This document shows positions 1-12,600 of a stretch of DNA of 64,000 nucleotides, one piece after another; within the stretch, counting starts at the first letter, position 1; every line of letters begins with the position of its first letter. The notes beneath the pieces were generated by a model. The model ran no database searches and was not told where the DNA came from. It was given only the letters and a program-made list of their open reading frames with translations. Origin of the DNA: Dromaius novaehollandiae (taxonomy: Eukaryota > Chordata > Aves > Casuariiformes > Dromaiidae); NCBI RefSeq assembly GCF_036370855.1, contig NC_088098.1, forward strand, positions 206,567,336-206,631,335. The letters are read 5' to 3'. The translations under genes and the position numbers were made by a program.

Positions 1-3000
1 CACAAGATGGGCATTAGTTGGAGTCATTCTGCCAGAAAACCTCAGGAGGAGCATGCCAAAAGCAAACAGTCTCTCCGTGAGGGTGTCTGGACTTGGAATT
101 CTCTGCGCATCGCTCTCCATGTCCCTTATTTATTTATAGTACCAGCCACGGTCAGACCACAGAACAAAAGCACATATTGAAAATAGGAGTAATGAAAAAA
201 GAACACATTTGGTTTAATGTTTTAAGGCATGTAAGTTACTACTAAGGTCCACACTTGAGAAAAGTTTTATTGCAGGTATTGCCCTCCGTGCCAATTGGTG
301 TAATATGACTTTTCTAAAATACAGGTCTTCTCATCCAAAGTGCCACCTGGCTGCTCCATGACTGCGTCTCAGTCCTTCCAGATAAAATGTACTCACAGTG
401 ACCCTGAACTGACAGCCAGTGAAGCCTGGAAATCTCTACATTATGCAAAAAGAAACACTCCCCTCTCTTCCAGCCGTGCTTTCACAATCCGAGCTCTGAA
501 GCAAGCTGGGTTCCTGCATTTCCACATTTTGGTGCCAGTATCAGAGTCTCTGCAGGCTAAATGGAGCTATTAATGACACCTTTGCTTCCTATTAATGTGT
601 TAGTATTTTCAAGAGTAGAAGGAATGGAAAGTTAAATTGATTTATTTTATTTTGGTAACTCACAAGAATAAGTACATTCAGCCCTTCTGTCTGGTAATGG
701 TGTTGGTTATACAGGGCTTGTAGGAATCAAAGGTAGAAAAAAAAATTATTTTGGCCCAGACTCACCAAAACACTAGTCTTCCTCACTTCTGTGTAAGGTC
801 CCAAAGTCTCACTGGCTTTCAACCATGTCCTCCCAAACAGAATAAACTTCAGTTCATCCATACAACTGAGAAAAAGAACTATACTGCAAATATGGGAAAT
901 GCCTTTATGTGGACACACTGAAACTGTGGAAAAGGATATTTTAAATGTGATTATGAAGAGCTGTTTGGATTGCAGTGATACCCCACTGGTACCAGCCTGA
1001 GGAAATTAAGAAACCTAAACACCTTGTTGGATCATGGCCTTGACTGCTAACATTGGTACATGTAGAAGCAGGGTTAGAAGGTGCCATTTTACCCTCTCTT
1101 TTGTTTTTAAGGCAAAGCCAGGCCTTTTCTAATCAGTGACATCACATTATATTATCCCTTTCTATTAAGGCTAGAATGAAGGAATGACATAACAGAGAAG
1201 CTTTGCATGCAAAGGTAGTGCCACAAAGTGGTCCGTCTCTACGTTTCATTTGCTTTCTCTATTTATGTTATGACAAGGTCTGCAGTATTTCTCTGCATCC
1301 TTTGTCCTGCTTCCCCACAAGTGTATCTCAGTAAATAAGAACTTGTCTTTATGACAGAGCCTGGTCTAAAGCCCAGTGGGATTTTTCCAATGACTCTGCA
1401 CTGGGATGTTATGACAGACTTGTCCGTGGAATTTCTTATTCAGATTTCTTAGAGTAAGGTGAGATTTGTCTTATCTCAGTGTATGGCATCATGTCAAAGT
1501 TAGTCAACCATGCTCCTTTTCCCACTCAGCAGAACACCAGCACCTCCACATTCAACCCATCCATTTTAATGGCCAGTCTAGACCAGTCACCCTCCAGATG
1601 GTCACCTTATCTCCATGACCAGGGAAAGCCTGGGTAACTAGAGTAGATACTTAAATTTATAATGACTGTGAGATAAAATGAATCCTGTTTCAGGCTCTTA
1701 AATGGGACAACACAGTAAACCCTTTCCAATGCATGTCTAGGAGGGCAGGGACTGGTGGGTCTCGATATTAAAATTGCTGTCTGCATCACTCAGCACTCTG
1801 TGAATTTAGATGCCATAGCAGTTGCGACACCTAATTATCCATGTATAGTAGGTGGTCCAAATAGGAACGCACTGCAGAGCAGCAGATGTGGGTTGCTGCT
1901 GTCAGATTAGATTGAGATTAGATAAAGCTTAATTAGCACTTTATTTTTGTTAGACTCAACTCTTATTAGTCACACTAAAATTATTACAGAAAAGCACAGG
2001 CAGAAATCAAGAGGCAGAGTTAACATTCTTTATTGTTAAAATCAAGGAAGCATTTTTGCAGCACAAGACCGTGCTAGTAAGGTGTTATTCTCTAAATTTG
2101 TAACATCTTTGGTCTGGAGAACAAGATAATTTTGAGAAGAGCTCTTCAGAGCTCCAAGAAACTATTTCTTAAACCTGCCCTCTAGAGCCCTACTTATCCC
2201 AAGCCATCTAATTTTTGTAATCACACATATCAACTGTTGTTCAACATATGTTTATGGTACTTTATGCCACTGGTTATAACTCACATTGTTTGCCCTCGTA
2301 TCATTTCTGTATTTATAATATCACTAGGATTACAGTATTTTAGAGATGTTTTATCTTTTGATAAGGATAAAGTCTTGATAAGTCTTAGTAACTTTAGCAT
2401 AATTTATCAAGATCCATGGAGCCAAACCAGCTTTACCTCCCAAATGTCACATCAGAACTCCTTGCCACCCAGTATCAAACTATTCTCGCAATATTCCAAA
2501 TTTTCCAAACGCACGATTCAACATTTCACAAAATTTTTGCCCTTCCCCTAATTAACAAATGCAGGTACCTTCTTCTATATCAAAGGCTCCTCCTGTTACT
2601 TGAATCCCCAAAGCTTCCAGCCTGGTAGGCTTCTCCTGCCTATACCACCCCGAACAGTTACCAGAAGCTTTTGTGTGGTCTAAAGAGAAGGAGCTGAAGT
2701 CACCTGCAGGAGCAGCCATTCACTTTGCGTAAAATTTGTTTCTGTGCAAGAGGTGCAAACCAGTGAGCCAAGTAAATCCCATTTAAACCTTAATTTGAAG
2801 TTAAAGGAGGCATATACTGTTTACTGGCCCAGAGTGAATCCAACTGTTTCTTTTTAGGACAAGAAAAGGTGTGTTGCAGATCAAGAGTGTTTTCAGCACA
2901 GCAAATATTTACAGTGTAGCCTTAGTATATCTAAAATCCTATATAATGCAAGCTTGCAATAAATGAATGCTTCTCTCTGATCCCATATCACAGGCCAGCT

Positions 3001-6000
3001 GTCAGAATTACCAAGGGATGATCTGCCATAGACCAAGCCAAGCCGAACCAAGCCAGCTCCTTTTTTATTTCTGTGTTGTCTAACCAAGTATCTTCAGAAT
3101 GAAATACAACTCCATTTAGTTTGTTTAGTTCAACAGGTTACTCCTTGTGTTCTCCCATTTTCTTTCTCTCCTTGTTTTTATGAAAGCACAGTTAAGTGGG
3201 TCAGCTGGGTGTTTCTCCTTCAATGTTTAGCCTTAGCTCTCTGATCCAACACATCTTAACAGGCATTGCAGACACCTCTGAAAGGCTCTTTATTGTGTGG
3301 TTATCTCCTCAGCTCTGCCACCAGGCAGGGAGGGAGATGCACCCCCTCCCTTCAAATGTCAGATACCAATAAATGGATTCCTTTGTTAGTTTATCTGTTC
3401 AGTAATTTGTGTGAACATGACCATCAAATGGTCACCATCTTCGTTCTCAAATCTATTCCGTCTTGTTCATGGATTGTATTTGATCTCTCCAAATCGTTGG
3501 AGAAAAGCTGAGCAATGTCATGTTGACAAGGTATTTCTATATTAGTTGCTCCTTAAGATAATACTAATTTATGTATTTTTAGAATATGCTGGAAGACTAA
3601 GGAGCAGTGGGCTGGTATAGGAAACACAACAGCAGTGGGGAGCGTGGTGAAGGAACTCCTCCTCACTGGCATTAGAGGCTGGGTATCAGTCGAAGCCAGA
3701 CTTCAAGTTCAAGAAAGCATAGTTGACAATGAAGTTTCTTTCATTTGCATTTTTGTTGACACATGAAACTAGCACACAGGGACTTCTCGGGATAGAACAG
3801 CAGGAACACAGAGAAATGAAACAAAACATTTAGCTACTGCCACATTTAGCAGCAGAAAAGAGAACCTACTGGTGCGGGGATGCACTTTGAGGGCTCACTA
3901 GCAGTCATGGTAACTTAATTAAGTAGTGTTAGACAAAGGGTGAGAGAAAAGAGAGAGGTCAGGTCACACTTTAAGTCACAGCACAATTTCCACCTCAGTG
4001 CAAAGATGGAGGCAAAACCTGCATTTCTCTGATGCCTCTTCTCAGGCCCTACCCAGTAAAAAAGTTGTTTCCTTCTCAGCAAAGCTGAGGGCTTATCTGG
4101 CAGAGTGTAGCACGGTCTAACCAGAAAGACCTTTAGTCCTTGCACTATGAGGTACTGGCCCCCAAATGTCTGAAACTCAACAGCATAATTTGAGGATGAT
4201 TTGTAAACACAGAGAATTGCATTTGTGCTTTCTGATGCTCAAAAGAACCAGGACTTGTTCACCGGTAATTTTTATACATTAGTAGCTCTAAAACCAGGGA
4301 TGCAATACAGGTCTTTAACTGCTCTTGCACAAGAATGAGACTGAATGAGTAGAAGAAGCCCAAGAAGGTTTTCATTGGCACCAACCTTCCCGTTCTCCTG
4401 AGCCACGCTTATCTGATAGCTGGAATACGGCACGCCGTGGATTGTCTGTTATTCTTTCCCACGCTGCAAGATTTGGGCAGTAAATAGCTTCAGTAAGTGC
4501 CTGAAGTAGAATTCTTTTTGACTTCATCAGATTTAAGGAAGCCTTTCCTCAGTTTCCTCAGCTCCCAGGCATGTTATCTAAAGCAGGACTAGTCCCTTAT
4601 GGATCAAACTATTCTGACCTCTGGAGCTGGCTCCATTTCAGCTATCTAAAGGCTGGAGATAAAGAACGAAAGAAATCCAAGTACCATTGGACCTTTCTTT
4701 GAGCTCATTGACATGCCAGGCACTCCTTGAAGGACCTGTGGCATTATGCAGTGATCCGTACTGCAACAGCCAAATTACTCCAATAATCAAGCACAGTTGT
4801 TTAGATAAGCCACCATGCAGCAGCTTGAAGGGCCAATGCATCCTCCTGAGAAATGCCATCTCCAGTAATGCTACCTATAGAGGCAGTGAGGCAGTAGATA
4901 AACTCACATGATGGGGACCCTGGCCATGCAAATAGGTAAACTCTGCATGACTCAAATCAGAAGTGGGTGAGCTCTGTCTAACTGTGTTATGCCTCAGAGT
5001 ATAATTATTCAGAGCTGCTAGGACACCTGATAAAACCAGATTGCTTTCCTGCATCTTGAGTTCACAATGAAAAATGAGGCAAACGGCAGGAGTGCTCGTC
5101 AGGAAACCTGGTATTTTCACATTTTCATGAAACTATTGTTCACACAGATAGATTAAGGATAGGTAGATTTGTCAAGCCTTCGGGCCGTTGTGGCCATTGG
5201 CATCGTTTTATCACACTCATCAAGACAGTGGGAGAGGATGCCAGCAGCCTAAGGTTTATGTCAATTCCCTCAAATGAAGCACTCATCAAATTAAGTTGTT
5301 TTATAATACTTACAGCAGTCATTATAAAGGAAGGAGAAGGTCCTATAGCAGGAAGAGGGAAGACTGCACAGTTTGGTTTGTGTGCTAGGGACTTACTTAA
5401 AACTGAGTAGGTGGGTAGTCATACCTGCTCACGTTGCACCCTGCCGTGTGCACTCACACCGGTGCCATGGGCTTTCACAGTAGGGAAACAGTTTGTCCCC
5501 TCCTCTGTGCCCAGTGACACTTAACCCCCAGTGCTGGATGCTGAGTTCTGTTAGCATCAGTCGTTGTCCCAGAATAGGCAACTTGAAACAAAGAGAGTCC
5601 AATCTCACTACGTGTCCAAGAGTCCCACCCGAGGGTTTAATCAGTGCCTGGCAGTGCAGGTCACAAACATTCTTCACACATTGCTTTTCAGTATTCATCA
5701 TTGTTTTCCATCAGAGCTGAGCTGTTAGTTTAGAAAGTTGATCCCAGGAGGCACTGGTTTAAAGATGCTCATGTTCTTGCTGTGTATTCTCAGCAGGAGG
5801 GCTTTGATGTGTGACTCTGTCTGTTCTGTCACCCGCGTTGTGCCCACTTGCATTCGAGTGTTTAGTCCCCATGTTGTTGTTCTTTGTGTTTCTTAATTAT
5901 TTTTTCTTTCTTCATTAAATATTTCGTTCAGGTTGCCTGCTGCCTCTTGCCCTTCTATGGAAAAACAGGCACTTGAAACATTGTGTGGTGTTTGCTTTGC

Positions 6001-7594
6001 TTTTTTTATTGCTTGAGGAAGATTTTCGTATTATTTCTTCATCCTCTTCTGTTGTAGCTGTTCTTTAGAAATGACAGAAATGCATTTAAACAGGCAGACA
6101 ATTAATGGGGAGGGTGAGTCCTATATGAGGAAGGACATGGCTGGTACAAAGAAAACCTAGATAAATGCCAATGAGAAGAGTTAAAAGAAACTAGAGAATA
6201 GCCTGGAAATCAAGAGGGTAAAAAATTACAGTAATTTCTTATAGAATTTTGCGTTAGTATCCACAATCAAGAAGAAAAGGCACAGATTGTATTTATTCCA
6301 TTTCCATTAAGTCTATAATAAAGTAATTGTTTTGCAAGTCCAGCATTAGTATCTACCTGATCTTACAGTGACAACACTGGGCAGGTACAGGTCTGGAGGA
6401 AGTACGGCTGCATTCGTGCAGCATCCTCAGAAGCTAAATGTCCCTCAGTGTAGCTTATCTCCGAGAACAAACACGGCCTTTGAGAACAAAGATTCCATGC
6501 TTAGCTAGTTCACGTGGTTCTGCTCCATGCGATCTTAGCAGCTCAGGTCTCCATAAGCTTGGGGAGCTCTGGACCACACTCCCATGTATGGTGCACATAT
6601 GCCCTTGGTTTATTGGGAATGTCAGACTCTCTGCGGAGGGGAAACATGAAAGATGAGACATGAGGATGAGATGCCAAAAAAGATGCAAGCTCACACTCTC
6701 ACCTGTTATATGCGAGACTTCAGGGTCATTATTTAGCACTACTCTGTAAACTTGACAGTCAAACATCAGCACTTATGTGCAAAAGTGCCACCTATTACTG
6801 AAGTCATGCAACGTTTCCTCTTACAGGACCCTGTTTTTGATTGCTTAAAACTCTTCTAAGCTCTAAGTGGGCTGAAATGTTCCATGCTCTGTATCAACCT
6901 CAGGCTAGCTAATTCTGGGGAAAGATGATAAACATATGGCAACAAGACAAGAACATTTAGGTGGATAAAGTATACATATCCACAGATAATATATACACAC
7001 ACTACAGATACAGTCAGATAATCACAAGCACTTAATTCAATCAGTTTAGGAAGTTTTCACTGCCTCAGCTGGAAATTACCACTCCTTAGCAGAGGCACAG
7101 ATCCTGCAAGCATGCACGTACCTTGTCCTGAGTACCAGGCAAAACAGGTCCACTCACACCAGCTCTTGCTGTAGCTGGAGGCGTGTCAATGTTTCAAATC
7201 TCCCTAATTTGCTTGTGTGTGATTGTGTGATGATAAACTAAAGGGCTTGGCTTGTTGCAATGTGGATATTGCATACTACAACCACTGCAAATGATAATGC
7301 TGAAGTAGAACAAATCATCAGCATGTGTCTAATTTTGTGAAAAATAACCTCTCTGATAGGAGTCTTCATCATTCATGCTTATTGACATACTTAGTTCAAA
7401 ATAAATTAGAGCACATCCGACATTGAAAACCAGAGCTCTGTGCAGACTTCAGGAGAGTCTTTGCTCATTTACATTAGCACAGGGTCTCTGTTGGTGTCCA
7501 TTTGAACCAGCTAAGACTCTTGTCGAGAAGGTGTAAGCTGAGGTCATGCAGAGGGATGGGTGCCGCTGTACCACTGTGGGTAGACGGAGACCTG

Positions 7595-7665
7595 GGAGGA
7601 AATCCTAGCCCTGCTGAAGTCAGCTGGAGTTTTGCCATTGACTTCCTTGGAGCCAACATTCCTCT
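7595..7665. repeat. Dispersed palindromic motif, old copy
   Basis: The segment contains a fold-back built on GAAGTCA and its complement TGACTTC, separated by a GGAGTTTTGCC core. Related decayed copies occur at about 30319-30391 and, more weakly, 20471-20515. It resembles a short palindromic sequence that I recall as widely dispersed in turtle, crocodile and bird DNA. I cannot assign a family name with confidence. Confidence 0.4.
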
Positions 7666-7959
7666 TCTGATGTAGACGTTTCACAATAACCTTCGCTGCT
7701 GAGCTTTCAACACGTGCATGTTATTTTCATTACAAACAAACAAAATCTCTCCAAAATGGAGACCTTCATGTATACATTATGCCAGAAGACCACATTAAAA
7801 GTTCATCATGGCACACGTGGTAAAATACTAATAATCCATCCTTGAAGTCTCTGGGAAAATTTCTAACGTGAGCAAATCCCATTTAGGTCATTTCAGGCCT
7901 GATACAGCAATCAGATGTGCAGCTGAGGGTTTATTATTTTTGCAGAACGCACATGCTTT

Positions 7960-8112
7960 CAGGATTGGCCGTGCGCAGCATCGGAGCCGAGGCGCTCAGC
8001 TGTGCGCCGGCGCGGGGGAAAGGCGGCTCTGGGCGTGCGGCGCGGGCCCTGGTCGAGCGCAGACAGGAAACATGCCAGACGGGCTCTGCGGGAGGCGGCC
8101 TGCAACACGTGC
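7960..8112. promoter_or_regulatory. Isolated CpG-rich patch in MAML2 intron 2
   Basis: About 150 bp with many CpG dinucleotides (for example GCGCCGGCGCGGGG near 8007) stand out sharply from AT-rich, CpG-poor intron on both sides. Outside the germline-unmethylated state CpG decays, so a retained cluster usually marks a promoter, enhancer or recently inserted DNA. A TTTTTGCAG acceptor-like string lies just before it (about 7936-7944), but no supported exon follows. The function is inferred only. Confidence 0.4.
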
Positions 8113-8132
8113 AGCAGGGAACAAGAAACTGC

Positions 8133-8163
8133 TTAATGATTAATCACTGTCAACCTTTGTTCT
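8133..8163. promoter_or_regulatory. Homeodomain/HNF1-like palindrome plus SOX-like site
   Basis: TTAATGATTAA at 8133-8143 matches the core of the HNF1/POU-type palindrome. CTTTGTTCT at 8155-8163 is the complement of AGAACAAAG, a full SOX HMG-box core. They are 11 bp apart and lie just downstream of the CpG-rich patch. Such motifs also arise by chance, so this is a candidate enhancer only. Confidence 0.25.
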
Positions 8164-9638
8164 CGTTAAAGGCTTGATTGTTGGACAAGGCTAGTAATGA
8201 GGCACTGTTTCTGTGTCTGTTGCTATGTGGTTGTGCAAGTCTTGAATCCGATCCGTGGTCCATGCAAGAGGCAGCTCTCACTTTGCGCAAGTTTAACCAG
8301 CGCCAGTGGAAACGTTGTTATAACAGTGCCTGCTAGTGGCTATAGGGCTCTGCAGCTTTCCTGCGAGCAGCCTCCTCCTTCCCCGGGGCTATGGCAAGAC
8401 TACAGATAAATTGCTAAGGGCTGAAACACAGCTCACAAGGATCTCAGGAGGAAGTAGCTTGCTTGTTGGCGCTGAAAAAGCAAAGCGCTATAAAAGATTT
8501 CTATTAAGAACTACACAAATAATAAACCGTCCATCAAATTCTTTCTTGCCTGCAGTTCCTCTCCGAAAGTGGGGATTGGCTCGTTCGAGATATCCGATCA
8601 CCCGTTTTTAGCCAAGTGATTATGTGCAGCATATCTGCTTTTTATTCTATGTATAAACTTTTAAAATATTGTAAGTTTACATGTCCCAGAGACTACAGAG
8701 TGAGTGCAGAAATTTTGCAGGATAAAATCACTGAGGAGTCAAAAAAGAGAAAAGCTTTAGAAACATTCCTCCCTTTTGCTCCCGTGCTGTCCTGTGGGAC
8801 TCCACACAAGAGGCCTGCTCCTTGGCCGGTCCACACGTGACTAGAAGGAAGATTAAGCCCGTCTAACCATGATAGATGATAGATAAAGGCTTAAGATAGC
8901 AATGTCGAATTTCCTGTTCTACTTTGCCATTTAGGTCATATCTGTGTGGCAGAATACGATATCCCGTGAAGTCATCCATGGTAGCTCTGAGAGAGCTGGG
9001 ACAGCTGGAAAGCAATACAGGAACCAAATCCTTCACAGAGCTGGTTTCATAGCAGGCATCGCTCACTCCGACAGACTCCTGGGCTGAGACATCTCAGCGC
9101 AGCTTGTCGACAACTGGTTGGGGTAGCTCCGCACTGTGCTGAGTAGCAGGAGAATTAGCTATTTTTGAACATAGTGCGGGGATCACCCTATCTTTCACTG
9201 TGTCAAAAACCCGGCCATTAGAAAAGCCTGGCCTCCCCAGGGCTCCCCCAGTGGAGAGCTGCAGTGGGTGGGTATGCTGCACACTTGTCTCTCTGCCTGT
9301 CATGTATCTGTTGCAGTAGCGATTTCCCTCCAAATCTAGCACTTCAGTGGGACAGGCCTACTCATGAGGTTGCAGAAATCAGGCACATGCTCCCTATTGT
9401 GATGGTCTTCTCCAGCTTAAGAGTAGCTGCAGCAATTCCTCCACGTTTCCTCTTTGAGCTCGGTTTGTTGGAGGAGTGACATGGCATTTGCTTCTTTTCC
9501 CTGGTTGGATGAAGGCACAAGTATTTCTGGCAGACAGCCTGGGCTTGTGAAATTGCAAACACTAGTGTCCACGATTCCTTGCGTATGTGCCTTGGAAACT
9601 TGGTTGGCCCTGATTTTTTTTTTTTCCTGAGAGCTCAG

Positions 9639-9690
9639 ATGTTCAGAGAAGGAAAAGGCAGGAGATGTTCAGAGAAGGAAAAGGCAGGAG
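9639..9690. repeat. Perfect 26-bp tandem duplication (two copies)
   Basis: A 26-bp purine-rich unit starting ATGTTCAGAG is present at 9639-9664 and repeated without mismatch at 9665-9690. The lack of divergence means a recent slippage duplication or a population length polymorphism. No coding context is present. Confidence 0.9.
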
Positions 9691-12600
9691 ATGGTTCCAT
9701 GTGGCTAAGCCAACTTCTTACAAACACTCCACAAAATTACTGAAGGGAAATATTTTGCACTGTTCACCCAGCTGTATCTTAGGATGTTAGACACACAAAA
9801 AAACAGGTCTTGGGATCTTTCAGTTTTCAGCTCTTTTAAACGCTGGAACAACATTTTTGCCTTAATCTTGGCTTACTAAGATGCTCAAATATACGCATGA
9901 ATGTGAATTTATTAGAAGCTTTAAAACTACTCTCTGGCAGGGTATTTGGAGAAATTCAGTGTATAACAATGTCTTCTGCATGATTGTGACTGGAGAGGCT
10001 GTTAAGTCACTGTACAACATCCTTAAGAAGTGATTCACTAGTGCTTGGCAGTTCAAGGGGTGTTCACACTCAGTCTTCCACGCATCTTGCTTAGCTATGA
10101 CTATGAGCATCTAAATTTAGGAGTGTAGAGGAGTGTTCCTATCATCTGATTGGGGCTCCTAACTGCGTTACCTAAATCAGGCGTCTACAGCCTAATTACA
10201 CAGCCCAATCCCTCTGCATAGTCAAGGGAGGCAGCTCCAGAAGGCAGTTTAGAGGGCATCTGATTCAAGCTTTTGGTTAGAGACCTAAACTTAGAGGAGA
10301 CTCACTTTCTGTTGTATGTTCCAGATATGCAAAAAGATTGGGTGAGTTTGAGGTGCTCAGCAAGATACTGTTTTACACCCCCACTGAGCTGAACAAGCAA
10401 TAAGGCAAGGGAGAATCAGGTCCACTGTATTTCTGCCTCGCCTGTGTTAGTTCTCCCTCCTGCTCTGATACGTAAATCAGGTCCTCTGCGGCTGCAAATC
10501 AGCATAACCTCAGGAGCTCCTTGGGGCTCTCGCAGTGTATGCTGGCACCGAAAACAGCCCTGTACATTCCAGTCACGAGTGGGAGTTATTCCTAAAAATA
10601 GGAATTCTTCTTTGCTACAGCTAGAAAAATTCTTACTATACAGGCACTCTGCCAGTGTCTTGCTGTAATTTCGTTCTCTCGTCTGAAGCACGGTGCATGG
10701 GCGGTCACTGCTAGGAATCAGGACATGCGTGGATCCCCAGCGTAATGCAGAAAGGGGTGTTTGTGCTTCCTGTCTTGCCTTAGATGCAGCAGTGCCGGGG
10801 CGGCTGAGGACGGGCCTGCCGTTGCTGTGACAGAGCAGCCAGCATTTGGGTTTACATGAGCAACATGGGCTCTTCCGAATAAGGATGGTAGTACTGAGCC
10901 CCCAGGGTTTCACATGATGCTGAGCTTCACCGGGGATGGCTGGGCTGGGACCCTGGCACCACGTCGGGGCTGAGAGCACACGTAGGGTCATGTTAGTGGG
11001 TCACCATGGCACTGGACATCACGACCAGCCTTGCGCCGTCCTAAAACGGTGTGGCAGGAGCTGCCATCCTCCAGCACCTGTGAACTGAACTGCTCCTTGC
11101 AGCCACCATCCTCCTCCTCCTTGCAGCGCTCGGAGCCAAGGTGGCTCTCAGCCAAGGAAGAACATCCCTGAGAAGCTCACGGGGTGGGAAGGCCGCCTGT
11201 CCCTGATTTAAGAGGAGGAAATCCAGAGAGGTGCCTTGATCTCTGCCATCCTCGCTCTAAATAGCCTGTTATGCTGACTAACGCGGCTGAATCAAACTGC
11301 TAATGAGCGTGAACAAAACGCACAGGTTTGGTTACCAGATGAACAAAATTTTACACTGCTTTTTCCCTGGAAAGCGCTGGGGAAGCAGCTTTTGGTAAGC
11401 CATACATCAGCCGCTAAGCAGGCGTCAGCGAACAAATCTGAAGGCCTTTGCTTTTTTTTTTCTTTTAATTCTTTGTTTCTTTAAACCAGAACTAATGTAA
11501 AGGGAGAGGAAAAGTCAGAGCTGTCACTCCAGACCTGACACTGAAAGCAGAATGAGCTGCCCTAGAGTGGAACAGAAAGGCGGAAAAAATCTCCCCCCTT
11601 TTGACAGAAAATCTGCAAGAAACAGAAGCCTGTCCTGTCACAGAGATGCCAGCTCTGCTGGCTGAGAAGAGAACAGCCTCTGCGGACGTTGGGGTTTAGC
11701 AAAAAACTGACCATTGTTTCCCTTCTGTCCCACCAAAACTATTCATCAATTCAAGGCATTTCAAGGGGAAAGAGGCTAAAGGTTTGCATGTATTTTTCCA
11801 GCCAAGTGTCCCTAAACTGCTTTTGCTCTCTGAATTCAGAAACGAAAGCTTGCAAAACTCTTTCAGGGGTCCTGAGAAGCTACGGAGAAAGAGGGAGAGG
11901 AAAGGGAGCAAGGAAGGCTTGCGTTGTCCCAGCGGCACAGCGGCCCTGCCAGCTCTTCGCTATACGGAAAGCCCTCTCTTGCCGCGCACTGCTGCTGTTG
12001 CTGCAGTGTAACGCTAGCAGTCAGGAAATTCCCTCCTGTCCTTGGTGAGTTTGCCTGTAAACACAACGATGCGTTTGCTGCCTCCGGAGCCTTTCGTCTC
12101 CTCAGCAGCTCTGCAGAGGAGCCACTCAAGGAGGCTGTGCAAGGAGCCCACGGAGCAGCGGGGACTCGGGGGGAAGTCGTCTCTGCCATGCCCAGTCCCT
12201 GCTCAGCCCAGGGAATAGCGTTTGGTTTTGGAGGCTTAAGCAGCAAACTTAGACCCGCAGGGTCCTGGGGCCCGAGAGGGCTTGCAGCGAAGAGCCGCAC
12301 ACAGGCAGGGGAAGGGCGCGGATGTAAGGAGGGACTCGCTGGTGCGAGCTGTGGCTCAGTACGTGCGACCTGACTGGTCTGGAGCGGGGGGACACCAGGA
12401 ACGGAGCCAAGGCAAATGGGGAAAAGCGGGCAAAGCAGCAATGCGATAAAAGGATGAGGAATAAAACAAAAATGCCATGCCCTTGTGGAAGAGGTGGCTT
12501 CATTACTGCCAGGACAGGCTAGGGCACAGGCAGAACAGACGTTGGCCAGGCTACTTCCTTGCATGGTGCATGGCTCACCAAGGTGAGCCGAACTGCAGGC

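Noticed and set aside
10416-10991. 191-codon minus-strand frame
   Set aside because: No recognised domain. It is Cys/Trp/Ser-scattered and typical of translated noncoding DNA.
11863-12564. 233-codon minus-strand frame in MAML2 intron 2
   Set aside because: Composition is irregular, other frames overlap it, and there are no motifs. It looks like a chance frame in GC-rich intron.
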